A stretch of DNA of 64,000 bases from Lotus japonicus (lineage: Eukaryota > Streptophyta > Magnoliopsida > Fabales > Fabaceae): contig NC_080046.1 of NCBI RefSeq assembly GCF_012489685.1, forward strand, positions 24,817,038 to 24,881,037, written 5' to 3'. Below are positions 10,501 to 21,773 of the stretch, piece by piece. Every line of letters begins with the position of its first letter. Within the stretch, counting starts at the first letter, position 1. A program made the translations under genes and the position numbers. The notes under the pieces were generated by a model. It made no database searches, was not told the origin of the DNA, and saw only the letters and a list, made by a program, of their open reading frames with translations.

Positions 10501-13500
10501 CTATAATTCCTCAAATAGGCAGATACCCAATAACTGTCTCAATTTTTCAAACTGTGTGGCATCCAGAGCTTTGGTAAAAATATCTGCTAACTGTTTTTCA
10601 GTTGAGACATGTTCCAAAGTAACAGTATCATCTTCAACCAACTCCCTGATGAAATGTTGACGAATATCAATATGTTTTGTTCTGCTGTGCTGAATTGGAT
10701 TTTTGGATATGTTGATAGCACTTAGATTGTCACAAAACAATGTCATAACATCTTGTTGCACATTATACTCCTTTAACATTTGTTTCATCCACATCAACTG
10801 AGTGCAGCTGCTTCCAGCAGCTATATATTCAGCTTCTGCCGTAGAGAGAGAGACACAATTTTGCTTTTTACTGAACCAAGAAATTAGATTGTTTCCAAGA
10901 AAGAAACATCCACCTGATGTGCTTTTCCTATCATCAGCACTTCCAGCCCAATCCGCATCACAGTAACCTGTTAACACTGAATTAGTGTTGTGAGAGTACA
11001 AAATGCCATAATCACTTGTACCACTGATATACTTAATGATCCTTTTCACTTGAATGAGATGACTAGTCTTTGGTTCTGCTTGATACCTAGCACAAACTCC
11101 AACTGCAAAAGTAATATCTGGTCTGCTGGCAGTGAGATACAAAAGACTTCCAATCATGCTTCTATATAAACTAGGATCCACATCAGTACCTTTCTCATCC
11201 TTTGTGAGCTTGATATGAGTTGCAGCAGGTGTTCTTTTGTGACCCGCATTCTCAAGACCAAACTTCTTAACAATCCCCTTAGCATACTTACTTTGTGTGA
11301 TGAATAAGGTATCTTCCATCTGTTTTACCTGAAGTCCCAGAAAGTAAGTTAATTCACCTACAAGACTCATTTCAAACTCAGATTTCATTTGTTCAACAAA
11401 TTGTTCCACCATCTGGTTCGACATGCCACCAAACACAATGTCATCAACATAAATTTGAGCTATCATAAGTTCACAGCCATTTTTCTTAACAAACAAGGTC
11501 TTGTCAATGCCACTTTTGTCATAACCATTGTTGGTCAGAAATTCTGTTAATCTTTCATACCATGCTCTAGGTGCTTGTTTTAAGCCATACAGAGCCTTTT
11601 TCAATCTGTATACATGATCTGGAAACCTTGGATCTACAAACCCTTTAGGCTGTTCCACATAGACTTCTTCATTCAAGTAACCATTCAAGAATGCACTCTT
11701 GACATCCATCTGATATAGTCTGAATTTTAGCAAACATGCTACTCCCAACAACAACCTGATAGATTCAAGACGAGCAACAGGAGCAAAAGTTTCATCAAAG
11801 TCTATTCCTTCTATTTGAGAGTATCCCTGAGCAACTAGACGAGATTTGTTCCTTGTCACATTACCACTTTCATCAGACTTGTTCCTGAATATCCACTTAG
11901 TTCCCACAACATTTGCATCATCAGGTCTTGGAACCAATTCCCACACTTCATTCCTCTTGAACTGTCCCAGTTCCTCTTGCATGGATTGAATCCAGAACTC
12001 ATCAGTCAGAGCTTCTTTGACGTTCTTTGGTTCTATTTTTGATATGAAGCATGCATTAGAAACTAGATCCCTTGACCTAGTAATAACCCCATCATTCAGA
12101 TCACCAATGATATTTTCCTTTGGATGTATCTTCTGAATTCTAATAGAGGGTTCTTTGGTAGCTACAGGCAGTTGAGAGACAGTGTTTTCTTGCTCATTTG
12201 GGAATTGAATTGCTGGCTCATCTGGTTCCACATTTGTACACTCATATGGTAGATCATCTTCATCATGAGCTTGTCCCGTTCTCTCATTGGCTGTATCATC
12301 AACAACTACATTAATGGATTCCATCATGACTTTAGTACGAATATTATAAACTCTGTATGCTCTGCTGTTTCCAGAATACCCCAGAAATATTCCAACTTCA
12401 CTTTTAGGATCCAGTTTTCTCCTGTGTTCTCTATCAGACAGAATGTAACACTTGCTGCCAAAAACATGAAAATACTTCACTGTAGGTTTTTTCCCTTTCC
12501 ATAGTTCATACTGAGTGACTGTATCTCCTTGACGAATAGTGACGCGATTGTGAATGTAGCAGGCAGTGTTAATAGCCTCAGCCCAAAAATGATATGGTAG
12601 ATTTTTAGCATGCAACATAGCTCTGGCAGATTCTTGCAATGTTCTGTTCTTCCTTTCAACCACTCCGTTTTGTTGAGGAGTGATAGGAGCAGAGAATTCA
12701 TGTTTGATTCCTTCAGAGGAGCAGAACTCAGAGAATTGACCATTCTCAAATTCTTTTCCATGATCACTTCTTATTTTAACAATCCCACTCCCTTTTTCCC
12801 TTTGCACTTGGAGACATAGTTCTTTGAACACTTCAAAGGTGTCTGACTTCTCCTTCAGAAATTCTACCCAAGTGAATCTGAAAAAATCATCTACGCATAC
12901 AAAAACGTACCTTTTTCCTCCCAGACTTTCCACTTGCATTGGCCCCATCAAATCCATGTGTAGTAATTCAAGCACTTTTGATGTAGTCAGATGTTGTAGC
13001 TTCTGGTGGGACATTTTGACTTGCTTCCCAATCTGACATTCACCACAAACCTTTCCTTCTTGAATTTTCAACTTTGGTATTCCTTTAACTGCTTCCTCAG
13101 CGACAATTCTTTTCATACTCTTAAGATTCAGATGACCTAACTTTTGGTGCCAGATTCTAACTTCATCTTCCTTAGACATCAAACATCGAGCAGACAAGGA
13201 TGTTGTTTCAGAGGTCCACATGTAGCAGTTGTCCTTTGATCTGGCTCCTCTCATTAGCACATCCTTGTTCTTATTTTTGACAACACACCCAGATTGTTTG
13301 AACACCACCTTCAAGCCTTGGTCACAAAGTTGACTTATGCTGATCAAGTTTGCAGTTAAACCTTCAACTAACAGAACATCATCAAGGTTTGGAGACCCTG
13401 TGTCAGACAATTTTCCAATTCCTCTGATCTTTCCTTTGGCTCCATCACCGAAAGTAACAAAGCTCTTAGCATGTGGTTTCATTTTCTCCAGATAGCTCTT

Positions 13501-15243
13501 CACTCCTGTCATGTGTCTGGAACATCCACTATCAAAGTACCAGTCTTCTTTTGATGATGCACGCAGAGAGGTGTGAGCAATGAGAGCAGTAGCATTAACC
13601 TTGGGCTTCCACCTGCTTTTGCCTGGACTTTTCTTGTCATACTCTCGTGATACATCTTGAAGTATAGGATATCCATAAAGCTTGAAGCAATATGGTCTAA
13701 TGTGACCAAATCTCCCACAAAAATGACATCTCCAAGTTGAATTTTGATAGTTCCTGACTTGAGCATACGAATGTGTAACTGATTGCTGGGGCCTGCGGTT
13801 CCACATTTTAACATTTGATTGCCTTCCAATCTGCACATGTTCCTTAGTCATGTTCTGGCTCGCCTTGTTAACAGCACGATAATCAAATCCTATCCCAGTC
13901 TTATCACCTGCATTTTTTGCAACATCAAGAATTTCATCCAGAATATCAGTGCTTTTACTCATCATGCGAATGGACTTGGTCATTCCTTCCATTTTTGAGT
14001 TCAATAAGGCCACTTCTTCAGTTAGCTTATTCTTCTCAGCTTGAAGCTCAAAAACTTGCTTCTTCTGTTGCTGACCGTAGATACATGCTTCTTTCCACTT
14101 AGTGTAGAGAAGCTTATAAGCTTCAGCAAGTTCCTCATCAGAGATCTCCTTGTCACTGTCCCCATCATCTGAATCACATCTAACCATGAATGAAGTTACT
14201 CTGTTTGCTGTTACATCTTCACCTTCTGTATCAGATTCATCATCAGACCAAGTGGTGACCATACCTTTCTTTTGTTTCTTCAAATAGGTGGCACATTCAG
14301 TCCTGATGTGGCCAAAACCTTCACATTCATGACATTGAACCCCTCGGCCATTTCCTGTCTTGTCTTCATCTTTCACTCTTCTTTGAAATTGCTGATTCTT
14401 GAAGTTGTCAAGCCGTTTGTCTTGCACATTTGGCCTCGATCGCTTATCCAGCCTTTTCAAAACCTTGTTGAATTTTCTTCCCAGAAGAGCTATGGCTTCT
14501 GATATGCTTTCACCAGTTTCATTATCAGACATATCTTCATCTAAATCTGTGCTTGAGACAAGAGCAATTCTTTTATTTCTTTTCTCAGGTCTATCATTTT
14601 GAGTCATTTCAAAAGTCATCAAGGATCCAATAAGCTCATCCACCTTGATACTGCTTATGTCTTGAGCTTCTTCAATAGCAGTTACTTTCATGTCAAACTT
14701 CTTAGGAAGAGATCTGAGAATCTTTCTCACAAGCTTCTCCTCTGACATTTGTTCTCCCAAAGCGAAAGAGGAGTTTGCCATATCACGCAGTCTCATATGA
14801 AAATCAAAGATGGTCTCATCTTCCTTCATCTTTAAGTTCTCAAACTGAGTTGTTAGAATCTGAAGCCTTGACATTCTAACTCTGGAAGTCCCCTCATGAG
14901 CAGTCTTGAGAATCTCCCAAGCATCCTTTGCCACAGTGCAAGTGTTGATCAATCGGAACATGTTTTTATCCACTCCATTGAATATAGCATTTAGCGCTTT
15001 AGAGTTACCCAACGCCTCCTCATCCTCTTCTTTGTTCCATTCATCCTCAGGTTTCAACTCACCAACAGATGACCCTTCCTTGGGTATGTTCACCGGATGT
15101 TTCCAACCTTTGACAATAGCCTTCCAGGTCTTGCTGTCAATTGATTTGAGAAACGCAATCATGCGAGCCTTCCAGTAGTCGTAGTTGGTGCCATCCAGAA
15201 TAGGTGGTCTATTCACAGAGCCACCTTCCTTTGAGTTGTCCAT
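10501..15243 (-). CDS. A2 gag-pol polyprotein, intact, 1580 aa
   Basis: Single frame from ATG at 15243, 52 nt after the PBS. Gag (1-about 540) starts [14 protein letters not shown] and has a CCHC knuckle at 304-317, an acidic and coiled-coil-like region at 330-440, and a second CCHC knuckle at 506-519. Protease has DSGCS at 571-575. Integrase has H699, H704, C733, C736 and catalytic D764, D827, E863, with the usual 35-residue spacing. Reverse transcriptase has YVDD at 1265-1268. RNase H has D1429, E1470 and D1505. No stop or frameshift. The product would assemble a cytoplasmic particle, copy the element RNA and integrate the DNA. Gag and pol share one frame, unlike Sirevirus B here. Protein features, two knuckles and the following env-like gene fit the SIRE/Maximus lineage. 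Confidence 0.97.
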   Translation of the reverse strand: MDNSKEGGSVNRPPILDGTNYDYWKARMIAFLKSIDSKTWKAIVKGWKHPVNIPKEGSSVGELKPEDEWNKEEDEEALGNSKALNAIFNGVDKNMFRLINTCTVAKDAWEILKTAHEGTSRVRMSRLQILTTQFENLKMKEDETIFDFHMRLRDMANSSFALGEQMSEEKLVRKILRSLPKKFDMKVTAIEEAQDISSIKVDELIGSLMTFEMTQNDRPEKRNKRIALVSSTDLDEDMSDNETGESISEAIALLGRKFNKVLKRLDKRSRPNVQDKRLDNFKNQQFQRRVKDEDKTGNGRGVQCHECEGFGHIRTECATYLKKQKKGMVTTWSDDESDTEGEDVTANRVTSFMVRCDSDDGDSDKEISDEELAEAYKLLYTKWKEACIYGQQQKKQVFELQAEKNKLTEEVALLNSKMEGMTKSIRMMSKSTDILDEILDVAKNAGDKTGIGFDYRAVNKASQNMTKEHVQIGRQSNVKMWNRRPQQSVTHSYAQVRNYQNSTWRCHFCGRFGHIRPYCFKLYGYPILQDVSREYDKKSPGKSRWKPKVNATALIAHTSLRASSKEDWYFDSGCSRHMTGVKSYLEKMKPHAKSFVTFGDGAKGKIRGIGKLSDTGSPNLDDVLLVEGLTANLISISQLCDQGLKVVFKQSGCVVKNKNKDVLMRGARSKDNCYMWTSETTSLSARCLMSKEDEVRIWHQKLGHLNLKSMKRIVAEEAVKGIPKLKIQEGKVCGECQIGKQVKMSHQKLQHLTTSKVLELLHMDLMGPMQVESLGGKRYVFVCVDDFFRFTWVEFLKEKSDTFEVFKELCLQVQREKGSGIVKIRSDHGKEFENGQFSEFCSSEGIKHEFSAPITPQQNGVVERKNRTLQESARAMLHAKNLPYHFWAEAINTACYIHNRVTIRQGDTVTQYELWKGKKPTVKYFHVFGSKCYILSDREHRRKLDPKSEVGIFLGYSGNSRAYRVYNIRTKVMMESINVVVDDTANERTGQAHDEDDLPYECTNVEPDEPAIQFPNEQENTVSQLPVATKEPSIRIQKIHPKENIIGDLNDGVITRSRDLVSNACFISKIEPKNVKEALTDEFWIQSMQEELGQFKRNEVWELVPRPDDANVVGTKWIFRNKSDESGNVTRNKSRLVAQGYSQIEGIDFDETFAPVARLESIRLLLGVACLLKFRLYQMDVKSAFLNGYLNEEVYVEQPKGFVDPRFPDHVYRLKKALYGLKQAPRAWYERLTEFLTNNGYDKSGIDKTLFVKKNGCELMIAQIYVDDIVFGGMSNQMVEQFVEQMKSEFEMSLVGELTYFLGLQVKQMEDTLFITQSKYAKGIVKKFGLENAGHKRTPAATHIKLTKDEKGTDVDPSLYRSMIGSLLYLTASRPDITFAVGVCARYQAEPKTSHLIQVKRIIKYISGTSDYGILYSHNTNSVLTGYCDADWAGSADDRKSTSGGCFFLGNNLISWFSKKQNCVSLSTAEAEYIAAGSSCTQLMWMKQMLKEYNVQQDVMTLFCDNLSAINISKNPIQHSRTKHIDIRQHFIRELVEDDTVTLEHVSTEKQLADIFTKALDATQFEKLRQLLGICLFEEL

Positions 15244-15294
15244 TGGAACCGAATCTGTCTTCCCTGGAGCTCACCCAACCAGAACAGGGTGCCT

Positions 15295-15306
15295 GCTCTG
15301 ATGCCA
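15295..15306 (-). promoter_or_regulatory. A2 primer binding site
   Basis: On the minus strand TGGCATCAGAGC follows the 5' LTR by 2-3 bases. It resembles the initiator-Met tRNA site TGGTATCAGAGC used by Sirevirus B2 (44389-44400) with one difference. Confidence 0.85.
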
Positions 15307-15308
15307 AT

Positions 15309-16244
15309 TCAAATTCGTATTCACCTAGGACAGATGTGATACACAATGTTGCAACAATGTGTAGCACAACAAAACACAATCAGAGTATTAAAAATAAACA
15401 AACAGTTAAACAGACAAACACAAGGAGTTGTTAACCCAGTTCGGTGAACATCACCTACGTCTGGAGGATACCAATCCAGGAGTCAATTCACTATCAAATA
15501 ATAGCTCTCAGGTCACATGAAAGTCCCTCCTATACCTAAGTACTCCCCCTTAGTATAGAGCCTCTTTTATGTCCACCACTATTACACAAGTGAATCTAGC
15601 TTAGCCCTTCTCCTCTAAGCTATGAGAAAACTTTCTCTAACCCCTAATGACCACTGCCACAGCGATCATATCATGTTTATCAACAAACAAGTTTGATGAG
15701 ATTACAACTCAACTAAACAAATCAACTTAGTACTTTGATGAACGAAAGCACTAAGTTGGTACAAAACTCACAAGAGGACTCACAAATAAAAACCCTAAAA
15801 TCAGTATGTATCACTCTGAATCCCTGTGCAGCTAGGGTTTTTAAGTTCCTTTATATAGACGTTCACTTGAGGCTGGATCTTCAATGGGCTAAACGTCATA
15901 GAGTCCACTAACACACTTCTGGAAAGAATCTTCATGGAATCAAGTCTTACCAGAATAAAATAACAGAACCAAGTAAAACAGAATTCAAACTTTGAGATAG
16001 ACTTGGTTCACACGTTATCAATCTTGTTACTTCAGCCAAGATTAAAACAAACACGCCTTCAGAAGATAAAACGCACAACATAGAATAAATCTTCTGAATC
16101 CCATACAATCAGCAACCTCACAACAAACTTGACTTTAACGACTTAACCAACAACATATGAAATTTCACCATGTTGCTCCAGATGTTGGCACATATGGTTG
16201 CACATCATGGTTTGAGCAAAATGCAGCCAATCAAAAGAACTACA
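15309..16244 (-). repeat. A2 5' LTR
   Basis: 936 bp, starting TGTAGTTC at 16244 on the minus strand. TATATAAAGG (rc of about 15848-15857) is the probable promoter, roughly 390 bp into the LTR. Confidence 0.95.
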
Positions 16245-16599
16245 TAAACAAACTCAGCTCACCCCCAAGTACAGACTCAATTATCACACTCAATACCCGA
16301 CTCATAGGTCACGTGCCCTCCAAGGCCTCCTCCAGCGCTCGCATCATATCGTCTCGCATCCTCTGCTCTCGCCAATCCCATAGCTGAACCATCAGTCGCG
16401 TAGTCGATGTCTCGAGCCTTGCCGTCGTCCACATCAAGCAGATATAGGGTCGCATCTCGTCTGATCACACGCATGCTTGTTGTCTAGGCGTTAAGCGCCC
16501 CAGACAACAAACAACAAACAAGCAAACAAGCAAGGGTCAACTTCTAACACACACACATCATAAGTAGGGTATACTACCCTATCCATCACAAGTACTTCA

Positions 16600-16960
16600 C
16601 TAAGCTAACATTCACAAATATGGGGACTATATTAAGTTCTAAGGTTCACAAGTATAGGGAACTATCTCATAATTCTAAGTTTCACAAGTATAGGGAACTA
16701 TCTCATAGTTTATTGTTAGTCAATGCTTGTGCATATGCATGCAGACGCTTTGGATATCCATAAGCCAATCCCTCATGGAAAGGCAGGACGAACATGACTC
16801 CACGATCGGGGTTGGACACCTCCAACACACCGCTGCCCAACAGCTTGATGATCGGGGTTGGACCTCTCCAACGCACTGCCGTTTCACGTTCGTCCTTTGT
16901 TCAGGTCCATCCCCTGAATGTCACCACTGACTAGCCCAGTCCAGGTCACCAGCCGTGGCC
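16600..16960 (-). repeat. Direct repeats and short hairpins in S2
   Basis: A unit ttcacaagtatagggaactat recurs near 16650 and 16680, with a diverged copy near 16614. On the minus strand it contains ATAG-TTCC-CTAT. Two further minus-strand hairpins GTTGGA-(4 nt)-TCCAAC occur around 16825 and 16862. They occupy the same relative place as the hairpin arrays of S1 and S3. Confidence 0.6.
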
Positions 16961-17854
16961 AACCAAGCCCAGTCCAGGTCACTTGGCCCACAAATGCATG
17001 CCATGCAAGTCAGTCATCATCACTAGGCCCTAAGCCCATCACGTTCATCTCTTATGAACAACATATCATCGCATAATAACTTGCATGCATAGCAATAAAT
17101 ATAGCTAACACCCTAGGCATATAGGCATGTTCATATAGCATATCTAGCACATACACCATCAATAGTCCTAGCATCATGCTTGCTAACAATCACAATCACA
17201 ATCACAAACAATTTATCTAGGCCGAGGCCGAATTGCCCTTACCTCAAAGGTACGCTTTCCTAGAAGTCTCGGGTTGCTCCTTGAAGCTAGATCTACACTT
17301 GGAAATTTCCTACCAACGAACGGACAGAGTAACGTTACTAATCGGACAATCGAATCGATCATAAGCCCATCCCCTTGTTGATCACGAAATTCCCCCCCAA
17401 AAACCTTGAAAATCCGAAATCATTTCTTTCATAAGATCAAACATTCTTTTCTAAAACATTTTGCTTGAAGATCATAAGAACACTTGAAGAACTTTCGAAG
17501 AAAAACATAATTTTCGCATAGATTCAATCCTCCCAAGATCAAAACCTCCTTTATAAAATCCTTTCTTTGAAGATCATAAGAACAAAATAAGAACATCAAG
17601 AACTTCTTTAAGAAAACCCTCAAATAGATAAACATTTCTAAGCAACTTGATTAAAATCATTCTCTTCTGGATTTGGCAGATCAGCTTAAGCTGCAACCAC
17701 AGAGCATATTCAGAATGACCTTGCTCAAGGCTTAGAAACTAAACTAACCTAAGAACAAGAAAAATAAAAGAAAGACAAGAGAGGGAGAGAGAGCTCACGC
17801 AAATGCAGAGGAGAGGAGAGCTCTTGGTGTGAAGAAATGAGAGGGGGAAAGGCT

Positions 17855-17863
17855 CTATTTATA
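17855..17863 (-). promoter_or_regulatory. TATA box of solo LTR S2
   Basis: TATAAATAG on the minus strand, followed by agcctttccccctctc, in the promoter position of this LTR family. Confidence 0.65.
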
Positions 17864-18892
17864 GTGAGGGGTGAGAGCCAAGCATTAAATGCTTTTCTTT
17901 CTCCCCAAGAAGAAGCCCAAACCCACGAAATTTGCAGCCCATTTTTGTGTTTCTAGACTCTTCCAACCTTCCTTGATTCGGTCCTCAAAATTTGGCTTAT
18001 TTCCTAATTAAATCCCTTTTAAAACTATCATTTAAATCCTTAATCTTTTAGAATATATAAATCTGAATCCAAAGGGTTTTAAATCAGATGTGAAAATATC
18101 CTTGGAGGTTTTAAAAGTTCAGAAATCAATCCCCCATTAATTGAAAGTCAAAGAATCAAAATCCCTAATATCTCTCCTTCATAAAACCTAGCTAGAAAAG
18201 GAAATTACTTGCAAAAGTCTCATTTTCCTTCCTCCACAAGCCTTGGCCGCCCAACACACTCTCCATGCTCAGATTTTCTCCAAAAATATTTAAAATAATA
18301 ATTTAAATAAAAACCCCAAAATAATTAATGCATTAAATGCACCATTTCCCTCCTAAATGCATCAAAACTTCAAATTTAAAATAAAAAAAATCCTTATCAA
18401 TAATTTTGGCTCCAAAAATTCGTGCATCATCTCCATAATACCTCAAAAATATTTTCAGAATTAATTTTGATATTAAACCATAGGTTAAAATTATTTAAAT
18501 GCATTTTATTTAAATAAAACCCTATTTTACTTAAATAAAACCTTCAAAAATAAAACCAAGGAATATTCTCTCATAGAATATTCTTAAAATCATGCCCAGC
18601 ATCTCCCCATAAAGTGCGGCCCACGAAATCGTCCCCGTCGACTTGATTCGCCAACTCATCGCTCCTGTCGGGCCGATTTTGACCTAAAAGTCGTCGTCGC
18701 AGAACCCTAGCAATATTACAGTCAAAATGCTCGTATCATCGCGCACATCAACTTCTAGAGGTTTCTAAGACTTAATATTGCTTCTAAAAATTAATTACCC
18801 TTTTTAAAATGCATAATATCACATATAGCACAAGAAATTCACCGAATATTATTATTAAAATAATATGCTATAAAACCGGGGCTTACATGTCT

Positions 18893-19252
18893 CGTGGAGG
18901 TCCAATCACTTTGGATCAACGTTTGTTTATGGAGCCACATGTTCTAGACATTGCCATGCCAACCAGCAGAACATCTGCCCCTCCTGTGACTGAATCTGGC
19001 ACTCAGGCCATAATTGTTGAGTTACAGGAAGTCTCCAAGGCTTTGCAGGAGACAATCAGGGTGAGCACTACCAGGAAGCTCAAAGTTGATGCTTTGCTAC
19101 TCAAGCTACAAGTAGAAGAACGTCAAGGTGGTGAGCAAAGTGCTGCTGCTACAGCTGCTCCGAATAAGAGCAATGAAGAGGAGGAAGGATCTGAAGAGAG
19201 TGCAAAGGAAAGTGCAGAAGGGTCTGGGGAGGATTCCAGTTTTGAAGACTAG
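18893..19252 (+). pseudogene. A1 env-like gene, part 2 (C-terminus)
   Basis: Directly after the second TGTCT, the frame continues in register from 6928 (ATG TCT | CGT GGA). It encodes a helical stretch with LQEVSKALQETI and RKLKVDALLLKLQ, then a Glu/Ser/Gly-rich acidic tail ending GEDSSFED and TAG at 19250-19252. The A2 counterpart has SKMLQDTI and KKNVDTLILQL. Without S2 the A1 gene would be one uninterrupted frame. Confidence 0.85.
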
Positions 19253-19817
19253 TTTGCTATGTTCTTTTGCTATATTCTTCTGTTTTTGGATATATTCGTG
19301 CACTCTTTGCAAATTTGTGCTAAAAAGGGGGAGTATTTTTGAAGACGGTTGAAAACCTATGGTCTGTAATGTTTCGTGCGACTGCTGCTGTGAAGACCTA
19401 TGTTACTACTGTGAAGTTGCTTTGCTTTTGTGAAGATTATGTGTGTTTTGCTAGTGTTAGCTTTGTTCTGAAGACAAGTTCAAGACAATGGCTTTGTTTC
19501 TTTCAAGATGCATCTTCTGGTTTTATGTGGCTAGCTTAGCTTAGCTTTATGAGGTTAGCTTATGTGCAAGTAACTTCTATTAGTTTTCTGGTTTGTTGAA
19601 GTTCAAGCTGATCAACTGTGAAGTCATCATATGCTAAGGATTGATAGTACTTCTGTTAGTATTTTTGTTGCTAAGTGTTTTGTTACAATTATGTTAAGTT
19701 GTTGGTATGGATGCATCATGTGAGGGGGAGAAATGTTTAAGGGGGAGAATTGATTCTCTAGTTTTTATCCTCTCTGATTGTGAGTTGTTTTAGACAAAAT
19801 TTGACAAAGGGGGAGAT
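19253..19817 (+). promoter_or_regulatory. A1 3' untranslated region with multiple polypurine tracts
   Basis: 565 bp without a gene. It contains four ggggga-type tracts (about 19325, 19722, 19738 and 19804), the last, acaaagggggagat, touching the LTR. Repeated PPTs upstream of the 3' LTR are a known mark of Sireviruses. Confidence 0.75.
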
Positions 19818-20480
19818 TGTTGGAACATGTTGCCATGCATTTTGTCAAAACAACCGATTGTCGAAGCACATGCCGTGGCATCTGATTCCGTGAAGCTAGG
19901 GCATCAGCTTGTGTTTATGTTGTGGGCCCTCTGAAGATTTACTGAAGATATGTTTTTGAGTTACTTGAGGAGCAAGTAGCTATTCCAGAAGGGTTTTAAT
20001 TGTTGGATTGTTATTTGTTGAAACAATCTTTGTTAAAAGATTGGTTTCTATCTTTACTTGTGCAATAAGAAACCAAATCTATTAAGATTGCGTTTTGATT
20101 TGTTGATGCTGCAATCTGTTACTTCAGCCCATGCCAACCCTAAAGCCCATGCTATCGCTGTTGAAGTCTATAAAAGGATGAAGACCTAAAACATGAAGAC
20201 CACCGAAGCTGATAGAGAGAGATCGAGTGTTTTAGGATTTGTTATTGTGCTTTGTCCTTTGTTAATTGTGAATCCTCTTTGCTCACTGATTCTAAAAAGC
20301 AAAGAAGGGTTATGTGTTGTTTGATTGCATTCAAACTCTGATTGTTCATTGTGTTCACCAATCACTGTGGCAATGATTGAGAGAAAGTGAGAGGGGCTCT
20401 CATACTTAGGTTGAGATTCTAAGTAGAAATACACTAGGTAGATTAGGAAGTGAACTACGAACTGAGTTGTTCATGAGTTG
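19818..20480 (+). repeat. A1 3' LTR, right end unclear
   Basis: Starts TGTTGGAACATG just after the PPT. A TATA-like sequence tataaaag lies at about 20170. The right end merges with Tat gypsy sequence at about 20460-20490 and no target duplication could be set. The LTR sequence is very different from that of A2 although the pol and env-like genes are close. Confidence 0.7.
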
Positions 20481-21700
20481 TTCATGAGTGCCTGCAATGA
20501 TCACACCGCAAACATCTGGCATTTTTCGCATCTCTTCACAAATTCCGCGCAATCTTTCCTTATCGTGGGCCAGTAGAAACCTGCCCTGAGGTCCTTGCAC
20601 GCCAAGGACCTTCCCCCGATGTGGCTGGCGCAGACTCCCTCATGAACCTCCGCCATGACGACATCGTACTTTCCGGGCGACAGACACCTGAGGAGGGGCG
20701 AGCTAAATCCTCTTCGAAAAAGCATGCCATCGATCAACGTGTAGCATCCCGCGTCTCGCCTTTGCTCCTTCGCGTACTTTGCTACCTCGCCCGGCTCTTC
20801 TGCCAAGATGTCCACGATGGGGTCAATCCAAGTTTCCTGGCGCTCGACACTGGCCACCAGCTCCCCCTCTATACTCAGATTGACCAGTGTCTCCTGAATC
20901 ACACTCTGATTATTCCCAGGCTTCTGGGTACTTGCTAGCTTTGCCAGGGCATCCGCCCTTTGATTCTTCGCCCTTGGCCCGAACTCGACTACCAGCTCTT
21001 GCAGTCGACGCATTAGGAGTCGCACGCCCTCCAGATATTTTATTAGGGAAGGCTCTTTCACCTGAAATACTTCGTTCACCTGATTTGCTACCAGCAACGA
21101 ATCAGTTCTAACCAGCAAATTGCCGATATGAACCTCGATTGCCAACTTCAAACCCGCGATTAACGCTTCGTACTCCGCCTGATTGTTGCTTGCTTTGAAT
21201 TGAAATCTCAAACACTGTTCTAGTATTAATTCCCCAGGTCCTTGCAGTGTGATCCTTGCTCCGCTTCCATTCTCATTCGACGATCCATCGACGAACAACG
21301 TCCATTGCGGACTAACTCTCTCGCTGGCTTCCGGTGTTAATTCTTCCACGAAATCTGCTCAAGCTTGTGCTCCTACCTTTCCTCTCTGGTCATACTGCAA
21401 ACCATACTGCAAACCACGCGACGAGCCTTCCCGATAAGTCTGGCTTCTGCAACACCTGCCTCAAAGGTAGATCAGTTCTTACCTTTACTTGAAAGCTCAA
21501 GAAGTAAGGCCTTAGGCGTGTGGCGGTCACGAGCACGGCGAGCGCCGCCTTCTCAATCTTCTGGTACCTGATCTCTGCGCCCTGAAGTGTAAGGCTCACA
21601 AAGTAGACTATTTTTTGTTCGCCCTCCACTTCTTGGAGAATTACTGAGCTAATTGCATGGTCGCTAATAGAGAAATACAAATGTAAGGGGAGCCCTTAGA
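20481..21700 (-). pseudogene. Tat pol: RNase H, second (archaeal-type) RNase H, integrase zinc finger
   Basis: The first RNase H remnant lies at about 21390-21680 (LYFSISDHAISSVILQE-like, EKAALAVLVTA). A 12-bp tandem duplication (catactgcaaac, 21393-21416) repeats GLQY, a frame change follows, and a TGA lies near 21358. The 20501-21349 frame then carries the second RNase H (LFVDGSSNENGSGA, NNQAEYEALIAGLKLA, VRTDSLLVANQV, RADALAKLAS) and the integrase HHCC finger (H-E-G-V-C-A-S-H ... CEKCQ). It reads out at about 20500 through a one-base shift. The D-E-D-type residues of the second RNase H look preserved. RNase H removes template RNA; the clade's second domain is thought to derive from a separate source. 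Confidence 0.85.
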
Positions 21701-21773
21701 CAGGTTTCGACAGAACTGGTGGTGCGGATAACAGTTCCTTGAGGTGATTGAAAGCCTCCTCGCACTCTGGAAT

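Larger units (their letters stand above)
7199..16244 (-). mobile_element. Sirevirus A copy 2 (A2), complete Ty1/copia element
   Basis: A 9,046-bp element on the minus strand with 936-bp LTRs (TGTAGTTC ... ATTTCA), flanked by a perfect TAAAC duplication (7194-7198 and 16245-16249) within S2. The order is 5' LTR, PBS, gag-pol, env-like gene, PPT, 3' LTR. By eye the two LTRs differ at about three positions (7200/15310, the gtaac/gcaac site and the agctacc/agcaacc site), so insertion was recent. The gag-pol frame is intact. This is the most likely recently active element in the window. Confidence 0.96.
6929..18887 (-). mobile_element. Solo LTR S2 (long-LTR gypsy), split by Sirevirus A2
   Basis: Read on the minus strand it starts TGTAAGCCCCGG (18887) and ends GGCGTTACA (6929), flanked by TGTCT (6924-6928 and 18888-18892). 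Removing A2 and one TAAAC copy leaves about 2.9 kb. It has no PBS or coding core. Its end block (ggttactaaagtgaccc) matches S1 and S3. It split the A1 env-like gene, so it is younger than A1 and older than A2. Confidence 0.9.

Noticed and set aside
12477..12767. Extra frames inside A2 gag-pol on either strand
   Set aside because: Off-frame readings of the intact 1580-aa polyprotein.
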